Assembly (NCBI GenBank): GCA_002337125.1
Contig: DDFJ01000002.1
Location: 186,001 to 250,000, forward strand
Length of the DNA: 64,000 nt
Source of the DNA: Chitinophagaceae bacterium UBA1931
GTDB lineage: Bacteria > Bacteroidota > Bacteroidia > Chitinophagales > Chitinophagaceae
Direction of reading: 5' to 3'
Every line of letters begins with the position of its first letter. Position 1 is the stretch's first letter. The notes under the pieces were generated by a model. That model was not told the DNA's origin. It searched no databases and worked only from the letters and a program-made list of their open reading frames with translations. Of the stretch, positions 32,871 through 43,200 are shown one piece after another. The position numbers were made by a program, and so were the translations under genes.

Positions 32871-35477
32871 ATGCTAAGAACAAAACTGCTGCTGCTGTTC
32901 CTGTGTGTCGGAACCTTTGTTTACTCGCAGCAAAAAAATCCGACTGACACACTGCCAGCAAGGGATACTTCGGCAGAAGAAATCAAAGAAGGCGTAATGG
33001 ATAATATCCCTACCGTATCACTTGATGAAAATGATTTGGGCGATGGCGGAAGCCAGAATATTTCTTCGTTATTATCTTCGGGAAGAGACCCTTTTCACTC
33101 TGCTGCTTCATTTAACTTTAGCGCTGTTCGTTTTCGTATTCGTGGTTATGACAATGAAATGTTCAGTACATTCATGAATGGAGTGCCCATGGATAATCTT
33201 GATAATGGTTTTACTCCTTATGGTTTGTGGGGCGGACTTAACGATGTAATGCGTAACCGGGATAATACATGGGGCTTATCGCCAACCACATTTACTTATG
33301 GTGATATTGGAGGAAACACCAACATTGATGCACGTGCCAGTAAACAAAGGGCACAAACAAGTTTGAGTTATGCATTATCAAACCGCAGTTATGATAATCG
33401 CATTATGATTACACACTCCACCGGTTTAAGCAAAAAAGGATGGGCGTTTTCGTTTAGCGGAAGCAGGCGCTGGGCTGGCGAAGGTTATGTGCCCGGTACT
33501 TACTATGATGGATGGGGTTATTTTGCAGCCGTTGATAAACGTATTGGACAAAAACATTTATTATCACTTACAGCATTTGGCGCACCAACTGAAAATGGAA
33601 GGCAAGGCGCTGCTGTTCAGGAAATGATGGATCTTGCAGGTACACATTATTATAATCCAAACTGGGGTTTCCAAGATGGTAAAAAAAGAAATGCAAGTAT
33701 TGGAAGAACCAATCAACCTGTATTTATTCTTTCTCATGATTACAGGATTAATAATAAAACAAATCTTACTACAGGAGCTGCCTTTTCATTTGGCAACAGA
33801 AGTGTAACTGCTTTGGATTGGTATAATTCAGCAGACCCACGACCAGATTATTACCGTTATTTACCAAGTTATACAACTTATTATGCAAGTACACCTGATC
33901 CTATACAAGGCGCAATGGTGTACGACGTAATGAAAAATGATATTAACTACAGGCAAATTAACTGGCAGCGGCTGTACGATATTAACAGGGCCAGTTATGC
34001 AACCATTCATAATGCTAATGGAATTGCAGGTAACGATGTAAGTGGTTTGCGTTCCCGGTACATTATTGAAAACAGGATTATCAATACAACAAGATTTAAC
34101 ATCAATTCAGTATTGAATACCAAGTTTGGAAAAAATGTTGATTTTACTGCCGGGGCATCCTATCAGCAACAAAGAAATCATTACTATAAAAAAGTAGAAG
34201 ATTTGCTTGGTGGCGAATTTTATGTAAACCTGAACCAGTTTGCTGAAAGAGATTATCCAACTGATCCGACCGTAAACCAATACGATGTAGATCACCCCAA
34301 CCGTATTTTGCATGTGGGTGATAAGTTTGGTTACGATTATAATATGAACATAAGCAAAGCCCAGGCATTTGCTCAGTCAATCATCAGGTTGAATAAGTTT
34401 GATTTATTTTTTGCAGCACAGTTTACACATACACAGTTTTACAGAATGGGATTGGTAAGAAACGGATTGTTTATGAACGATCTTAATTCTTATTTATCAG
34501 GAACGATAAACAGGTTTGAAAACTATGCTGTGAAAGCAGGTGTTACTTATAAAATAAACGGGCGTAATTATTTGTATGTAAACGGTTCGTATTTAACACG
34601 TGCTCCTTATTTTGAAAATGTTTATCTCTCTCCACGTACAAGAGCAGATCAGCAGGATAATATTAAAAGTGAAACCATTCAGACAGTAGAAGGTGGTTAT
34701 GTAATGAATGCTCCAAAATTAAAAATCAGAATAGGAGGTTATTATACTCGTTTTCTTGATGGTATGGATGTAATGTCTTTCTTCCATGATACTTATCAGA
34801 ACTTTGTAAACTATTCATTAAGCGGCATTAATAAACTGCACTTTGGAGGTGAGTTTGGAGTTGAAGCAAAAGTTACACCTACTATCACCTTATCGGCTGC
34901 AGCGGCTATTGGCCGTTACTATTACGACAGTAAACAACAAGCAATTATTACTGCTGATAATACTTCGTCGGTACTTGGAAGACAAATTGTGTATATGGAA
35001 AATTTCCGTGTACCATCTACTCCGCAAAATGCATATAGTTTTGCCATCAACTACCGTTCACCAAAGTTTTGGTACGTTAGCCTTACAGGAAATTATTTCG
35101 ATCAGTCGTGGTTGAGCGTAAATCCATTGCGCCGCACCTGGGATGCATTAAAATACGTATCAGCCGGAAGTGCTGATTATAACGCAATCTTTGATCAAAC
35201 AAAGTTTGATGCTCAATATACAGTTGATTTCTTTGGTGGTTATTCATACAAATTGCCGAGAGCGTATGAAATAAATCACAAGGCAACCTTCCTTGTACTG
35301 AACCTTGGTGTAAATAATATTTTAAACAATCAAAATATTGTTACAGGGGGTTATGAGCAGTTACGTTATGATGCTCAAACTTCTTCATCTGATCCTGTAC
35401 AGGTTGGTAAGTTTCCTCCAAAATTATTTTATGCTTATGGCGTAAATTATTTTGCAAGCATTACCCTTCGTTTTTAA
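32871..35477 (+). CDS. TonB-dependent outer-membrane receptor
   Basis: An 868-residue protein: signal peptide (MLRTKLLLLFLCVGTFVYSQ), a short linker, a plug domain (about 50-170, with RFRIRGYDNEMFSTFMNGVP) and a 22-strand-type barrel ending in FASITLRF. No N-terminal STN or carboxypeptidase-regulatory domain, so it is neither a SusC-type nor a FecA-type signalling receptor. It imports a substrate using TonB energy. Downstream on the same strand are two DUF5689 lipoproteins (26- and 20-base gaps), and secreted EEP-type enzymes flank the set on both sides, so its cargo may be a product of extracellular phosphodiester cleavage (inference). Confidence 0.9.
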   Translation: MLRTKLLLLFLCVGTFVYSQQKNPTDTLPARDTSAEEIKEGVMDNIPTVSLDENDLGDGGSQNISSLLSSGRDPFHSAASFNFSAVRFRIRGYDNEMFSTFMNGVPMDNLDNGFTPYGLWGGLNDVMRNRDNTWGLSPTTFTYGDIGGNTNIDARASKQRAQTSLSYALSNRSYDNRIMITHSTGLSKKGWAFSFSGSRRWAGEGYVPGTYYDGWGYFAAVDKRIGQKHLLSLTAFGAPTENGRQGAAVQEMMDLAGTHYYNPNWGFQDGKKRNASIGRTNQPVFILSHDYRINNKTNLTTGAAFSFGNRSVTALDWYNSADPRPDYYRYLPSYTTYYASTPDPIQGAMVYDVMKNDINYRQINWQRLYDINRASYATIHNANGIAGNDVSGLRSRYIIENRIINTTRFNINSVLNTKFGKNVDFTAGASYQQQRNHYYKKVEDLLGGEFYVNLNQFAERDYPTDPTVNQYDVDHPNRILHVGDKFGYDYNMNISKAQAFAQSIIRLNKFDLFFAAQFTHTQFYRMGLVRNGLFMNDLNSYLSGTINRFENYAVKAGVTYKINGRNYLYVNGSYLTRAPYFENVYLSPRTRADQQDNIKSETIQTVEGGYVMNAPKLKIRIGGYYTRFLDGMDVMSFFHDTYQNFVNYSLSGINKLHFGGEFGVEAKVTPTITLSAAAAIGRYYYDSKQQAIITADNTSSVLGRQIVYMENFRVPSTPQNAYSFAINYRSPKFWYVSLTGNYFDQSWLSVNPLRRTWDALKYVSAGSADYNAIFDQTKFDAQYTVDFFGGYSYKLPRAYEINHKATFLVLNLGVNNILNNQNIVTGGYEQLRYDAQTSSSDPVQVGKFPPKLFYAYGVNYFASITLRF

Positions 35478-35503
35478 AAGTTGAAAAAATTAAAATCTGG
35501 TAT

Positions 35504-36235
35504 ATGTTATTTCATAAAATAAAGATTTCATTGACAACTGCATTCGTTTTAATGGCAGTTTCGATGATTTATGTATCGTGCAATAAACAACCCATAGGTC
35601 CAACAGGTCCCGACCCGGTTGGCCCGGCAGAACCCGGTCAATATATCACTCTTGCTGATTTTCGTGCATTAAATACCACTGGTGGAGATATAACCATTCC
35701 TGCAGGTACAAAAAAGTTCAGGGCTGTTGTAATTTCAAACAGTGCCAATGAAGCTGCAGGAAATTACAGGATTCAGGATGAAAGTGGGGCAGGTGTTATT
35801 CTTTACACTGTATTAGGCTCTCCAGTTTATGCAACGGGGCAAGTGTTAGAAATAGATGCTGCCGGTGTAGGAATTCTTGGCCCTTACAATGGTGATCTTG
35901 AATTGAGAAATGTGCCCCAGGCAAAAGTAACTCCATTAGGCGGTGCTCTTACCATTACACCAAGAACTGCAACCGCAGCACAAGTAGCAGCAAACATTAA
36001 TAGTTGGTCATCAACTATGACAACTATCAGCAATTTAACATCGATCACCCAGGGTTCAACCAACAGCACTGGAACAAATTATACTGTAACCGATGCTACT
36101 GGTTCGCTTACGCTTTTTGTACGTGCAGCATCGGGCATTACTGTAAATACGGCTGGTAAAACCATAACAGGATATGTATCGCTGTATAATGGTACGCCTC
36201 AGATTGCTATTCGCACCGCTGCTGATATTAAATAA
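35504..36235 (+). CDS. DUF5689 lipoprotein, short form
   Basis: A 243-residue lipoprotein; the lipobox is YVSC-N near residue 26. The body is one DUF5689-type OB-fold-like unit preceded by a Pro/Gly-rich linker (GPTGPDPVGPAEPG). Segments KKFRAVVISNSANEAAGNYRIQDESGAG and GKTITGYVSLYNGTPQIAIRTAADIK are typical. The fold resembles nucleic-acid-binding OB domains but no activity is known. Thr, Ala and Gly dominate, as in surface-exposed lipoproteins. It lies between the receptor and a longer DUF5689 protein. Confidence 0.82.
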   Translation: MLFHKIKISLTTAFVLMAVSMIYVSCNKQPIGPTGPDPVGPAEPGQYITLADFRALNTTGGDITIPAGTKKFRAVVISNSANEAAGNYRIQDESGAGVILYTVLGSPVYATGQVLEIDAAGVGILGPYNGDLELRNVPQAKVTPLGGALTITPRTATAAQVAANINSWSSTMTTISNLTSITQGSTNSTGTNYTVTDATGSLTLFVRAASGITVNTAGKTITGYVSLYNGTPQIAIRTAADIK

Positions 36236-36255
36236 AAGATTGAAAAAAGAATTTT

Positions 36256-37791
36256 ATGACTAAAATAATTTTTAAAAATAAATGGGTAATTGCTGCAGCA
36301 CTTATTATCTTAATTAGTGCCGGCCTTAATTCCTGCAAAAAGAAATTTGCCGAACCTCCACAATGGACAGACCCGGGATTAACAGCTACTATGTCTTTAA
36401 AAGATTTGAAGGCAAAATATACTTCTGGCGCTCCTGTACAGATTACCGATGATATTATTGTTAGTGGCATTGTTTCATGCGATGATAAAAGCGGAAACTT
36501 TTATCAGCAAATTGCTTTCCAGGATACCACTGGTGGTTTGTTGCTGCGTCTTGCAGGAAGTAGTCACTTCAATAATTTTCCTGTAGGCAGAAAAATATAT
36601 GTAAAATGTAAAGGTTTGTGGCTGGGTCAATACAATGGTACTTTACAACTTGGCGGAAGTGTAGATTCTGCTTATATTAACCAGGGAGGCGTTACTTTAA
36701 TACCAGTAAATCTGCAGGATAAATATGTAATAAGAGGTCCTTTGAATCAGCCATTGGTTCCTAAAGTAGTTACGGTATCGCAATTAACTACCAGTTTGCA
36801 AGACAGGTATGTAAATACATTGATACAATTACAAGGATATGAATTTAATGCTGGTGAATTGGGAAAAAATTATGCTGATGATGCACAATCGGGCAATCGT
36901 ATTTTACAGGATTGCTCAGGCTCAACTGCTAACCGTATAACACTTCGTACCAGCAATTACTGCAATTTTGCAACCATACGTGTGGCGCAGGGAAATGGAA
37001 CAATTAATGGTGTCTATTCTTTCTTTGGTTCAACCAAGCAGTTTACAATCCGTGATACTTCAGATGTGAAATTTAACGGTACTAGATGTCCCACAGCTTC
37101 AGGATATGGAAGCATTGCGTTAGGTAACACATCTCCTTTTGTAATTAATTTTGATAATCTTGCAACAAGCGGTATTCCTTCGGGCGTATATGTAAAGCAA
37201 GATGCAACAGCCGATTACACAGGTAATGAAGCAACAGTAACAAGTGCAACTTTTAATAGTACTTCTCAAATATATACGCTTGGGCCTGTTTCGTGGAATA
37301 CAACCAGTCTTGGATTTAAAAATTATGCATCAGCAACTGGTTTAACTTCTACAACTTCTACTACTTTACAGAGCGCTGCTACTAACAGGGCACTTGGCTC
37401 AAGACAAACAGGTACAGCCGGCAGCGGTGGTGATCCTGGTTATGCCTATGCATTTCAACTGGCAAATACAACAGGTAAAACAAATCTGAAACTTACGTTT
37501 AAATTGCAGTCACTTGATGCTCCCACAACAGCAGGAAGGACTGTAACATGGAAAGTAGATTATGCTGTTGGGTTAAGTCCTGCAGGTTTCACAACTGTAA
37601 CTACCAGTCCTGCAACTTTAACTACTGCAAATGGTACTTTTGCAAATACAACTGTTACTGTAGACTTTGGTTCTGCATTGAACAATATCAATCAACCTGT
37701 GTGGATAAGAGTTGTAGCCCTTACATCTTCAACCGGAGGTGGTAATCGTCCTTCAACCGCTATTGATGATGTTTCTTTTTCGTGGAATTAA
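36256..37791 (+). CDS. DUF5689 lipoprotein, long form with C-terminal beta-sandwich
   Basis: A 511-residue lipoprotein with lipobox LNSC-K near residue 26. Residues about 45-285 hold DUF5689 repeats (VSGIVSCDDKSGNFYQQIAFQD, GRKIYVKCKGLWLGQYNG). Residues about 295-511 form a beta-sandwich of the choice-of-anchor type that opens FVINFDNLATSGIPSGV and ends AIDDVSFSW. That domain is common in secreted Bacteroidota proteins and probably binds ligand or surface. It is the third gene of the receptor operon, ended by a strong terminator. No catalytic residues are evident. Confidence 0.82.
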   Translation: MTKIIFKNKWVIAAALIILISAGLNSCKKKFAEPPQWTDPGLTATMSLKDLKAKYTSGAPVQITDDIIVSGIVSCDDKSGNFYQQIAFQDTTGGLLLRLAGSSHFNNFPVGRKIYVKCKGLWLGQYNGTLQLGGSVDSAYINQGGVTLIPVNLQDKYVIRGPLNQPLVPKVVTVSQLTTSLQDRYVNTLIQLQGYEFNAGELGKNYADDAQSGNRILQDCSGSTANRITLRTSNYCNFATIRVAQGNGTINGVYSFFGSTKQFTIRDTSDVKFNGTRCPTASGYGSIALGNTSPFVINFDNLATSGIPSGVYVKQDATADYTGNEATVTSATFNSTSQIYTLGPVSWNTTSLGFKNYASATGLTSTTSTTLQSAATNRALGSRQTGTAGSGGDPGYAYAFQLANTTGKTNLKLTFKLQSLDAPTTAGRTVTWKVDYAVGLSPAGFTTVTTSPATLTTANGTFANTTVTVDFGSALNNINQPVWIRVVALTSSTGGGNRPSTAIDDVSFSWN

Positions 37792-37811
37792 AAAACTTTG
37801 TATATAAAATT

Positions 37812-37848
37812 AAAAGAGGCTGTGTTTCCAACAGCCTCTTTTTTTTGC
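37812..37848 (+). terminator. Intrinsic terminator of the receptor/DUF5689 operon
   Basis: A 12-bp perfect stem AAAAGAGGCTGT / ACAGCCTCTTTT with a seven-base loop and T-run, 20 bases after the stop. A preceding A-rich side allows weak function on the other strand. Confidence 0.9.
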
Positions 37849-37913
37849 AATAACAAGGGATTTTTCAAAATACGATTTGTATAATACAATCATCTTTATC
37901 AGCGGAATTTGTA

Positions 37914-39131
37914 TTACAAGTGTATGAGTTTAACTACCTGTCTTGCTTGTTTCGATTCCAGTTTGAAAAAGTACATGCCCGGCTTTGCATCAGGAACAGA
38001 AAGGCGTATTGAAGAACCTTTTAATATATTATTCAGCTGCTGGGTAGTAATTATTCTGCCATTTATATCTATTAAGCTAAAGGAAACATTTGAAAGATTT
38101 TTATCGGCCACAATGTTTATGGAAGACGTAAATGGATTGCTGAGCACATGAACAAATGCTGGTTGTTCATGTAAATTTGAAACAGCAGTAACAACAGACG
38201 ATAAATTATATTTTGAGATAACCGGGTAGTGATCTGATGTATTATGTGCAGTAACATAATCTGGTACAATAGAAGTTACATCTGTTTTTATTTGTACTGA
38301 ACCAGGTATATAGTACGGCTCCATTTCGTTTGATATAATGTGATTGTCAATCACGTTCGGATAATCAATCATACTTGAATTTCCGGCTTCACCAAGTGGA
38401 AGTGTAATTGAATTATAATGATCAGCATCTGTACTGTCCATCACAATCGGGTTATACGATGATACACTTGCGCCTGTATAAATGCTTGTATTCAACGCAT
38501 CATTATAATCGCCGATTAAAATAATATTGGCAGTTGGGAAGCGGAGATCAAAACTGTCTTTGAGTTCTTGTGCACCTGCTAATCGGCGTGTGTAATCGCT
38601 TTGAGTTGATCCTGCTTTTCCATGAATAACAATAAAGTTGATGTCTTTACTTACACTATTGATTGTTACTGTTGCTGAAAGCATATAAGGAAAACGACCC
38701 GATGCCCAGTTGCTGTAAGCGCTTGAACTTGTAGTTAACAATCCTCTTGCCGAAACATTGGAGAAAACAGATTTGCGGTAAATAAAGGCAAGTTTCTGAC
38801 CGGGAAGCCAGTTGCCACTGGAAGGGCTTGTTGCCAGCGAACAAAAAGGGCTGACATAAAAACCAAATTCACCTGCTCCAAGATAATCAACAACTCTTCT
38901 GAGCCGCATGGTATCAACAATTTCTACCAGACCATACAGATCTGCATCAAGCCATTTTAAAATTTTACCTGCATTTGTTTCCTGCAAATTATCATCTGTT
39001 GGTCCGTTTGTTGATGAACCAAACCATTCCATGTTCCAGCTCACAACATCTAATGTATTTGTGCTGCCTTGTGAAAAGACAGATACAAACGGAAGAATAC
39101 AAACAGCAATAATTAATAACGGTTTTTTCAT
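37914..39131 (-). CDS. EEP-family enzyme with T9SS C-terminal sorting domain
   Basis: A 405-residue secreted protein: signal peptide (MKKPLLIIAVCILPFVSVFSQ), then an EEP catalytic domain with VVSWNMEWFG, YGLVEIVD, FIVIHGKAG, ILIGDYND and SDHYP. Residues about 325-405 form a T9SS type A sorting domain (SNPFTSSINI, SLIDINGRII, GMYFFKLES, QVVKLIHL). The tail means the protein is exported and probably anchored through the type IX system, so the genome must encode that machinery elsewhere. The start at 39131 is where the signal peptide begins. It converges on the receptor operon; together with the enzyme at 31679 it brackets it. Confidence 0.9.
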   Translation of the reverse strand: MKKPLLIIAVCILPFVSVFSQGSTNTLDVVSWNMEWFGSSTNGPTDDNLQETNAGKILKWLDADLYGLVEIVDTMRLRRVVDYLGAGEFGFYVSPFCSLATSPSSGNWLPGQKLAFIYRKSVFSNVSARGLLTTSSSAYSNWASGRFPYMLSATVTINSVSKDINFIVIHGKAGSTQSDYTRRLAGAQELKDSFDLRFPTANIILIGDYNDALNTSIYTGASVSSYNPIVMDSTDADHYNSITLPLGEAGNSSMIDYPNVIDNHIISNEMEPYYIPGSVQIKTDVTSIVPDYVTAHNTSDHYPVISKYNLSSVVTAVSNLHEQPAFVHVLSNPFTSSINIVADKNLSNVSFSLIDINGRIITTQQLNNILKGSSIRLSVPDAKPGMYFFKLESKQARQVVKLIHL

Positions 39132-39191
39132 GGAGAAAATGTATTCAGCAAAAATACAGATACTATTGCTGAACAAGCAATCTGCGGCTGT

Positions 39192-40070
39192 TTAAATAAA
39201 TACCCGGTTGTTGTAATTATAATTTTCCCTGAACTCTTTTGGTGTGCAGCTTTTTTTCTTTTTAAAAATGCGGTTGAAGTTGGAGATGTTGTTGAACCCG
39301 CAGTTGTATGCGATTTCAGAAACAGATTGAGTGGTGTCAATCAATTGCCGTGATGCGTGACCAAGCCGCAGTTCAAGCAAACTGTCGATAAAGGAGATGC
39401 CGGTCCGTTGTTTAAAAAACCGGCTGAATGAAACGGATGTCATGTTTACCAATCCGGCAACTTCATCAAGCGTCATATTCTTATGAAAATTCTGGTTCAT
39501 ATAGTCCAGCACTTTTTCAATGCGGCGGCTGTTATACGAAAGTTCGGCACTGCTGAATGTGGTATCAGACAATGTTCTCATATTTCTCGAAACAGATAAA
39601 TCATGAAGTATGGATAACAATTCAAGTACTGAATCAAATCCATGTTTTTGATTCAATGCTAAAAACCTGTCGGCAAGTTGCCTTGCTGTTTCAGTAGAGA
39701 AAAGAATTCCTTTTGCAGAGCGCTCCAGCATTTTGTGTATATAACTCATCTGGTTTCTGCGTAGAAATTTTTCATCCAGTAAATCTTTATGAAACTGGAT
39801 CGTCACTTCTTTAATCTCTTTGCTTTTGCATTTATGTGTTTGCCATACATGCGGCAGGTTTGAACCAACAAGCACCAGTTCAAGGTTATCAATTTCTCCT
39901 ATGTGATCGCCAATAACACGTTTTGCACCTTTGGCATTCATGATAAAATTCAACTCAAGTTCTTCGTGGCAATGTAGCGGAAAATCAAACTCACTTTTAA
40001 CCCTGGAGAAGATGGTGAAACAATCGCTGCTGGTGAGAGGGGTAATTTCTCTCATGATGTTGTCGTACAT
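39192..40070 (-). CDS. AraC-family transcriptional regulator of the polysaccharide locus
   Basis: A 292-residue regulator. The N-terminal half (about 10-170) is a cupin-like sensing domain with FPLHCHEELELNFIMNAKG. The C-terminal 100 residues hold two helix-turn-helix motifs: LDEVAGLVNMTSVSFSRFFKQRTG and VSEIAYNCGFNNISNFNRIFKKKK followed by the conserved P-KEFR. It is divergent from susC across 217 bases, the usual place for a local activator that responds to an oligosaccharide or sugar. Start codons at 40070 (MYDNI) and 40055 (MREIT) are both plausible. Confidence 0.9.
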   Translation of the reverse strand: MYDNIMREITPLTSSDCFTIFSRVKSEFDFPLHCHEELELNFIMNAKGAKRVIGDHIGEIDNLELVLVGSNLPHVWQTHKCKSKEIKEVTIQFHKDLLDEKFLRRNQMSYIHKMLERSAKGILFSTETARQLADRFLALNQKHGFDSVLELLSILHDLSVSRNMRTLSDTTFSSAELSYNSRRIEKVLDYMNQNFHKNMTLDEVAGLVNMTSVSFSRFFKQRTGISFIDSLLELRLGHASRQLIDTTQSVSEIAYNCGFNNISNFNRIFKKKKSCTPKEFRENYNYNNRVFI

Positions 40071-40240
40071 AATGGCAAGTTTGTGTTGTAAAATTATATA
40101 CAATGGGATAATAAAGTATAATTTTTTTTTTCGAATAGGAGTATGCATATTTTGTTCAAAGCCTTTATTAGCAAGGATTTTAGGTGTTTTGTTGAGTTAG
40201 TTGTGTTATAAAGTATAAAATAATGATAAAAAAGTATTAG

Positions 40241-40269
40241 TTTGGTATGTAGTGTCATCTCTACATTTG
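40241..40269 (+). promoter_or_regulatory. Promoter of the susC-like gene
   Basis: TTTG (40241-40244), 17 bases, then TACATTTG (40262-40269), an exact Bacteroidota sigma-ABfr-type promoter. The -7 element is 18 bases before the ATG at 40288, so the 5' leader is only about 12 bases. This also rules out the earlier in-frame ATG at 40252. Confidence 0.75.
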
Positions 40270-40287
40270 TACAAATATTCTTGTCAT

Positions 40288-43200
40288 ATGAGAAAGTCTC
40301 GATTTCCCCGGGCATTCGCATTACTAATGGCGTTTGTCCTCTCCACACTAACTGTTTTCGCACAAACCAAAACGATTACAGGAATTATTACAGATCAGTC
40401 AGGAACACCATTAAGCGGTGCAACTGTTAATGCAAAGGGAACAAAGGTTTCCACGCAAACTGATCAGAATGGTAACTTTAAAATTGCCGTACCGGCTTCT
40501 TCAACAAAACTGGTGATCTCTTATGTTGGTGCAAAAACCACCGAGGTTGCCATTGAAGGAAAAACAGTGATTACAGTATCACTCGATGTTACACAAACCA
40601 AACTTACAGAGGTTGTGGTAATTGGTTATGGACAAACAAAACGTTCAAACGTATCTACCGCTATTTCCACTGTTTCAGAAAAAGATCTGAAGAACCTTGT
40701 AGTTACCGGTGTTGACCAGGCTATTCAAGGTAAAGTTGCAGGTGTATCTGTTACAAACAACAGCGGACAACCTGGTGGTGGTGTTTCACTTCGTATTCGT
40801 GGTATTACAACCATTAACAGTAACGATCCACTGATTGTAATTGATGGCGTTCCCTTTACATCCAACACAATTACCAATACAGGTTATGATGCGTTGGGCG
40901 GATCAAATGGTCAAACTGGAAACAGTGTAATGGCCACTCTTAACCCTAATGATATTGCTTCGGTTGATATCTTAAAAGATGCATCTGCACAGGCCATCTA
41001 CGGTTCGCAGGCTGCTAACGGTGTAATCCTTATTACAACGAAGAAAGGTAAAAAGGGAGAGGGAAAAATTTCTTATGACTATTATTTCGGTCAGTCAAGA
41101 ATTGCAAAGAAATTGAACATGATGAACCTGCAGGAATTTGCAATGTATCAAAATCAGTTAGCAACTCCTGATGGTGTTACTCCACGCATTATTGATTCAG
41201 TTGCTGAATTCAGAAACCCGGTGATTATTGGTAAAGGAACAGATTGGCAGGAAGCAATCTTCAGACCAGCAAATGTTCAAAGCCACCAGTTAAGTTTTTC
41301 AGGTGGAAGCGATAAAACCAATTATTATATTTCTCTTGGTTACCTCGACCAGGATGGTATTCTGCTCGGTTCTTCTTTCAAAAGATACTCAAGCCGTTTC
41401 AGCCTTGATCACCAGATTAAGAGTTGGGCAAAAATTGGTATGAGTGCAAATATTTCACGCAGTAATCAGCAAATTACTTTAGCCGATGCTGCTGAAAGTA
41501 CAATCTGGTGGGGCGCAATCCTAAGCCCGTTGGTTCCTCTTAAAAATATTGATGGTACATGGGCAGGTGCAGGAACAAATACAACAGCTGGTGTTTATAA
41601 CGCCAATGCATTGAACCCTGTTGCAAGTGCCAACCTGAGAGGAAATAAAACAATCAACAACAATATTTTTGGTAACGTTTATGCTGATATCAGCCTCTTA
41701 AAATGGTTATCGCTCCGCAATGAAATTTCTTATTCACTGAGTTACCAGAATAATGATGCATTTCAGAAAGATGCAACGATTGGTACTTACTCACAAATCA
41801 GTAAGTTAATTCAAAGCCGTTCAAACAGCTACTATTATAACCTGCGTAATTATTTCAATGCAAATAAAGTGTTTGGCAAGCATGCTCTTAATGGTGTGTT
41901 GGGTCATGAAGTTCAGTACGGTTATTGGGAACAGATTTATGGCAGCAAACCAAGTCTTGTAAACGGTATTCTTGATTTGAATGCTGGTAGTACAGATGCG
42001 TTGACATGGGGTTTATCAGGTGGTAAGAGCGACTGGGCAATTGAATCATATTTTGCAAGGGCTAACTACACTTATGATAACCGTTATAATTTATCAGCAA
42101 GTATAAGAAGAGATGGTTCATCTAAATTTGCTCCAACAAAACGTTGGGGTTATTTCCCTGCTGTTTCTGCAGCATGGACTGTAACGAATGAAAAATTTGC
42201 TGAATCAATTACCAATGTTGTTAATTCATTAAAATTAAGAGTTGGTTATGGTGAAGTAGGTAACCAGAATCCTCCAAGCGGTTCTCCCAACCCACTGTTC
42301 AACTCAGCAGTAAGTGTATGGAATGGTGCTGTAGGTTTCGGACGTTCTACTTACCTCAATGGTATTGCCAATCCTGATGTTACCTGGGAATCTGTTGCTT
42401 CTACAAATATTGGTATTGACTTTGCCATGTTCAAAAGCAAAGTTGAAGTAAGCCTCGATTTGTATAAGAAATCTACAAAAGACATGCTCATCTTCAGTAC
42501 CGGTGCTGCATACCTTGGTATTGGCGACCAGTGGAATGATCTGAAAGCTCCTGTTGGTAACGCTGGTAAAATGACAAATACAGGTCTTGATTTAACTATC
42601 AACTATAGTGCAATCAGCAACAAAGACTTTAACTGGAAAGTAACCGGAATATTCTCAACATTCAAGAATAAACTCGACAACTTAGCAAACCTTACAAGCA
42701 GTCTTGATGGTAAAGTTTACTATGATGGTTATTTACTTACTCATACAACTCCTGGAAATCCTGTAGGTACATTCTGGGGATTGCAAACTGATGGTTTATA
42801 CCGTACAACTGATGAGCTGGCAAAAAGCTTACCTCAGTTTGGTTACAGTGTTGATGTTAAACATACATGGTTAGGTGATATCCGTTTCAAAGATATCAGT
42901 GGTCCAAATGGAAAACCTGATGGTGTTATTGATGCAAATGATTTTACAATCATCGGCTCTCCATATCCAAAATTCACCGCAGGCTTAACAAACACATTCA
43001 ATTATAAAAACTTTGATCTTTCTGTATTCCTGCAAGGAAGCTATGGCGCTAAGATTTACAACTTCCTGAAATGGCAAACTGAAGGCATGGCAAATCCTTA
43101 CTGGAATCAAACCAAGGATGTGCTTTACAACCGCTATACTGCTGCAAACAAAACCGGTACATTACCACGCTTTACAAGCGATAACGTAAACAACCGCTAT

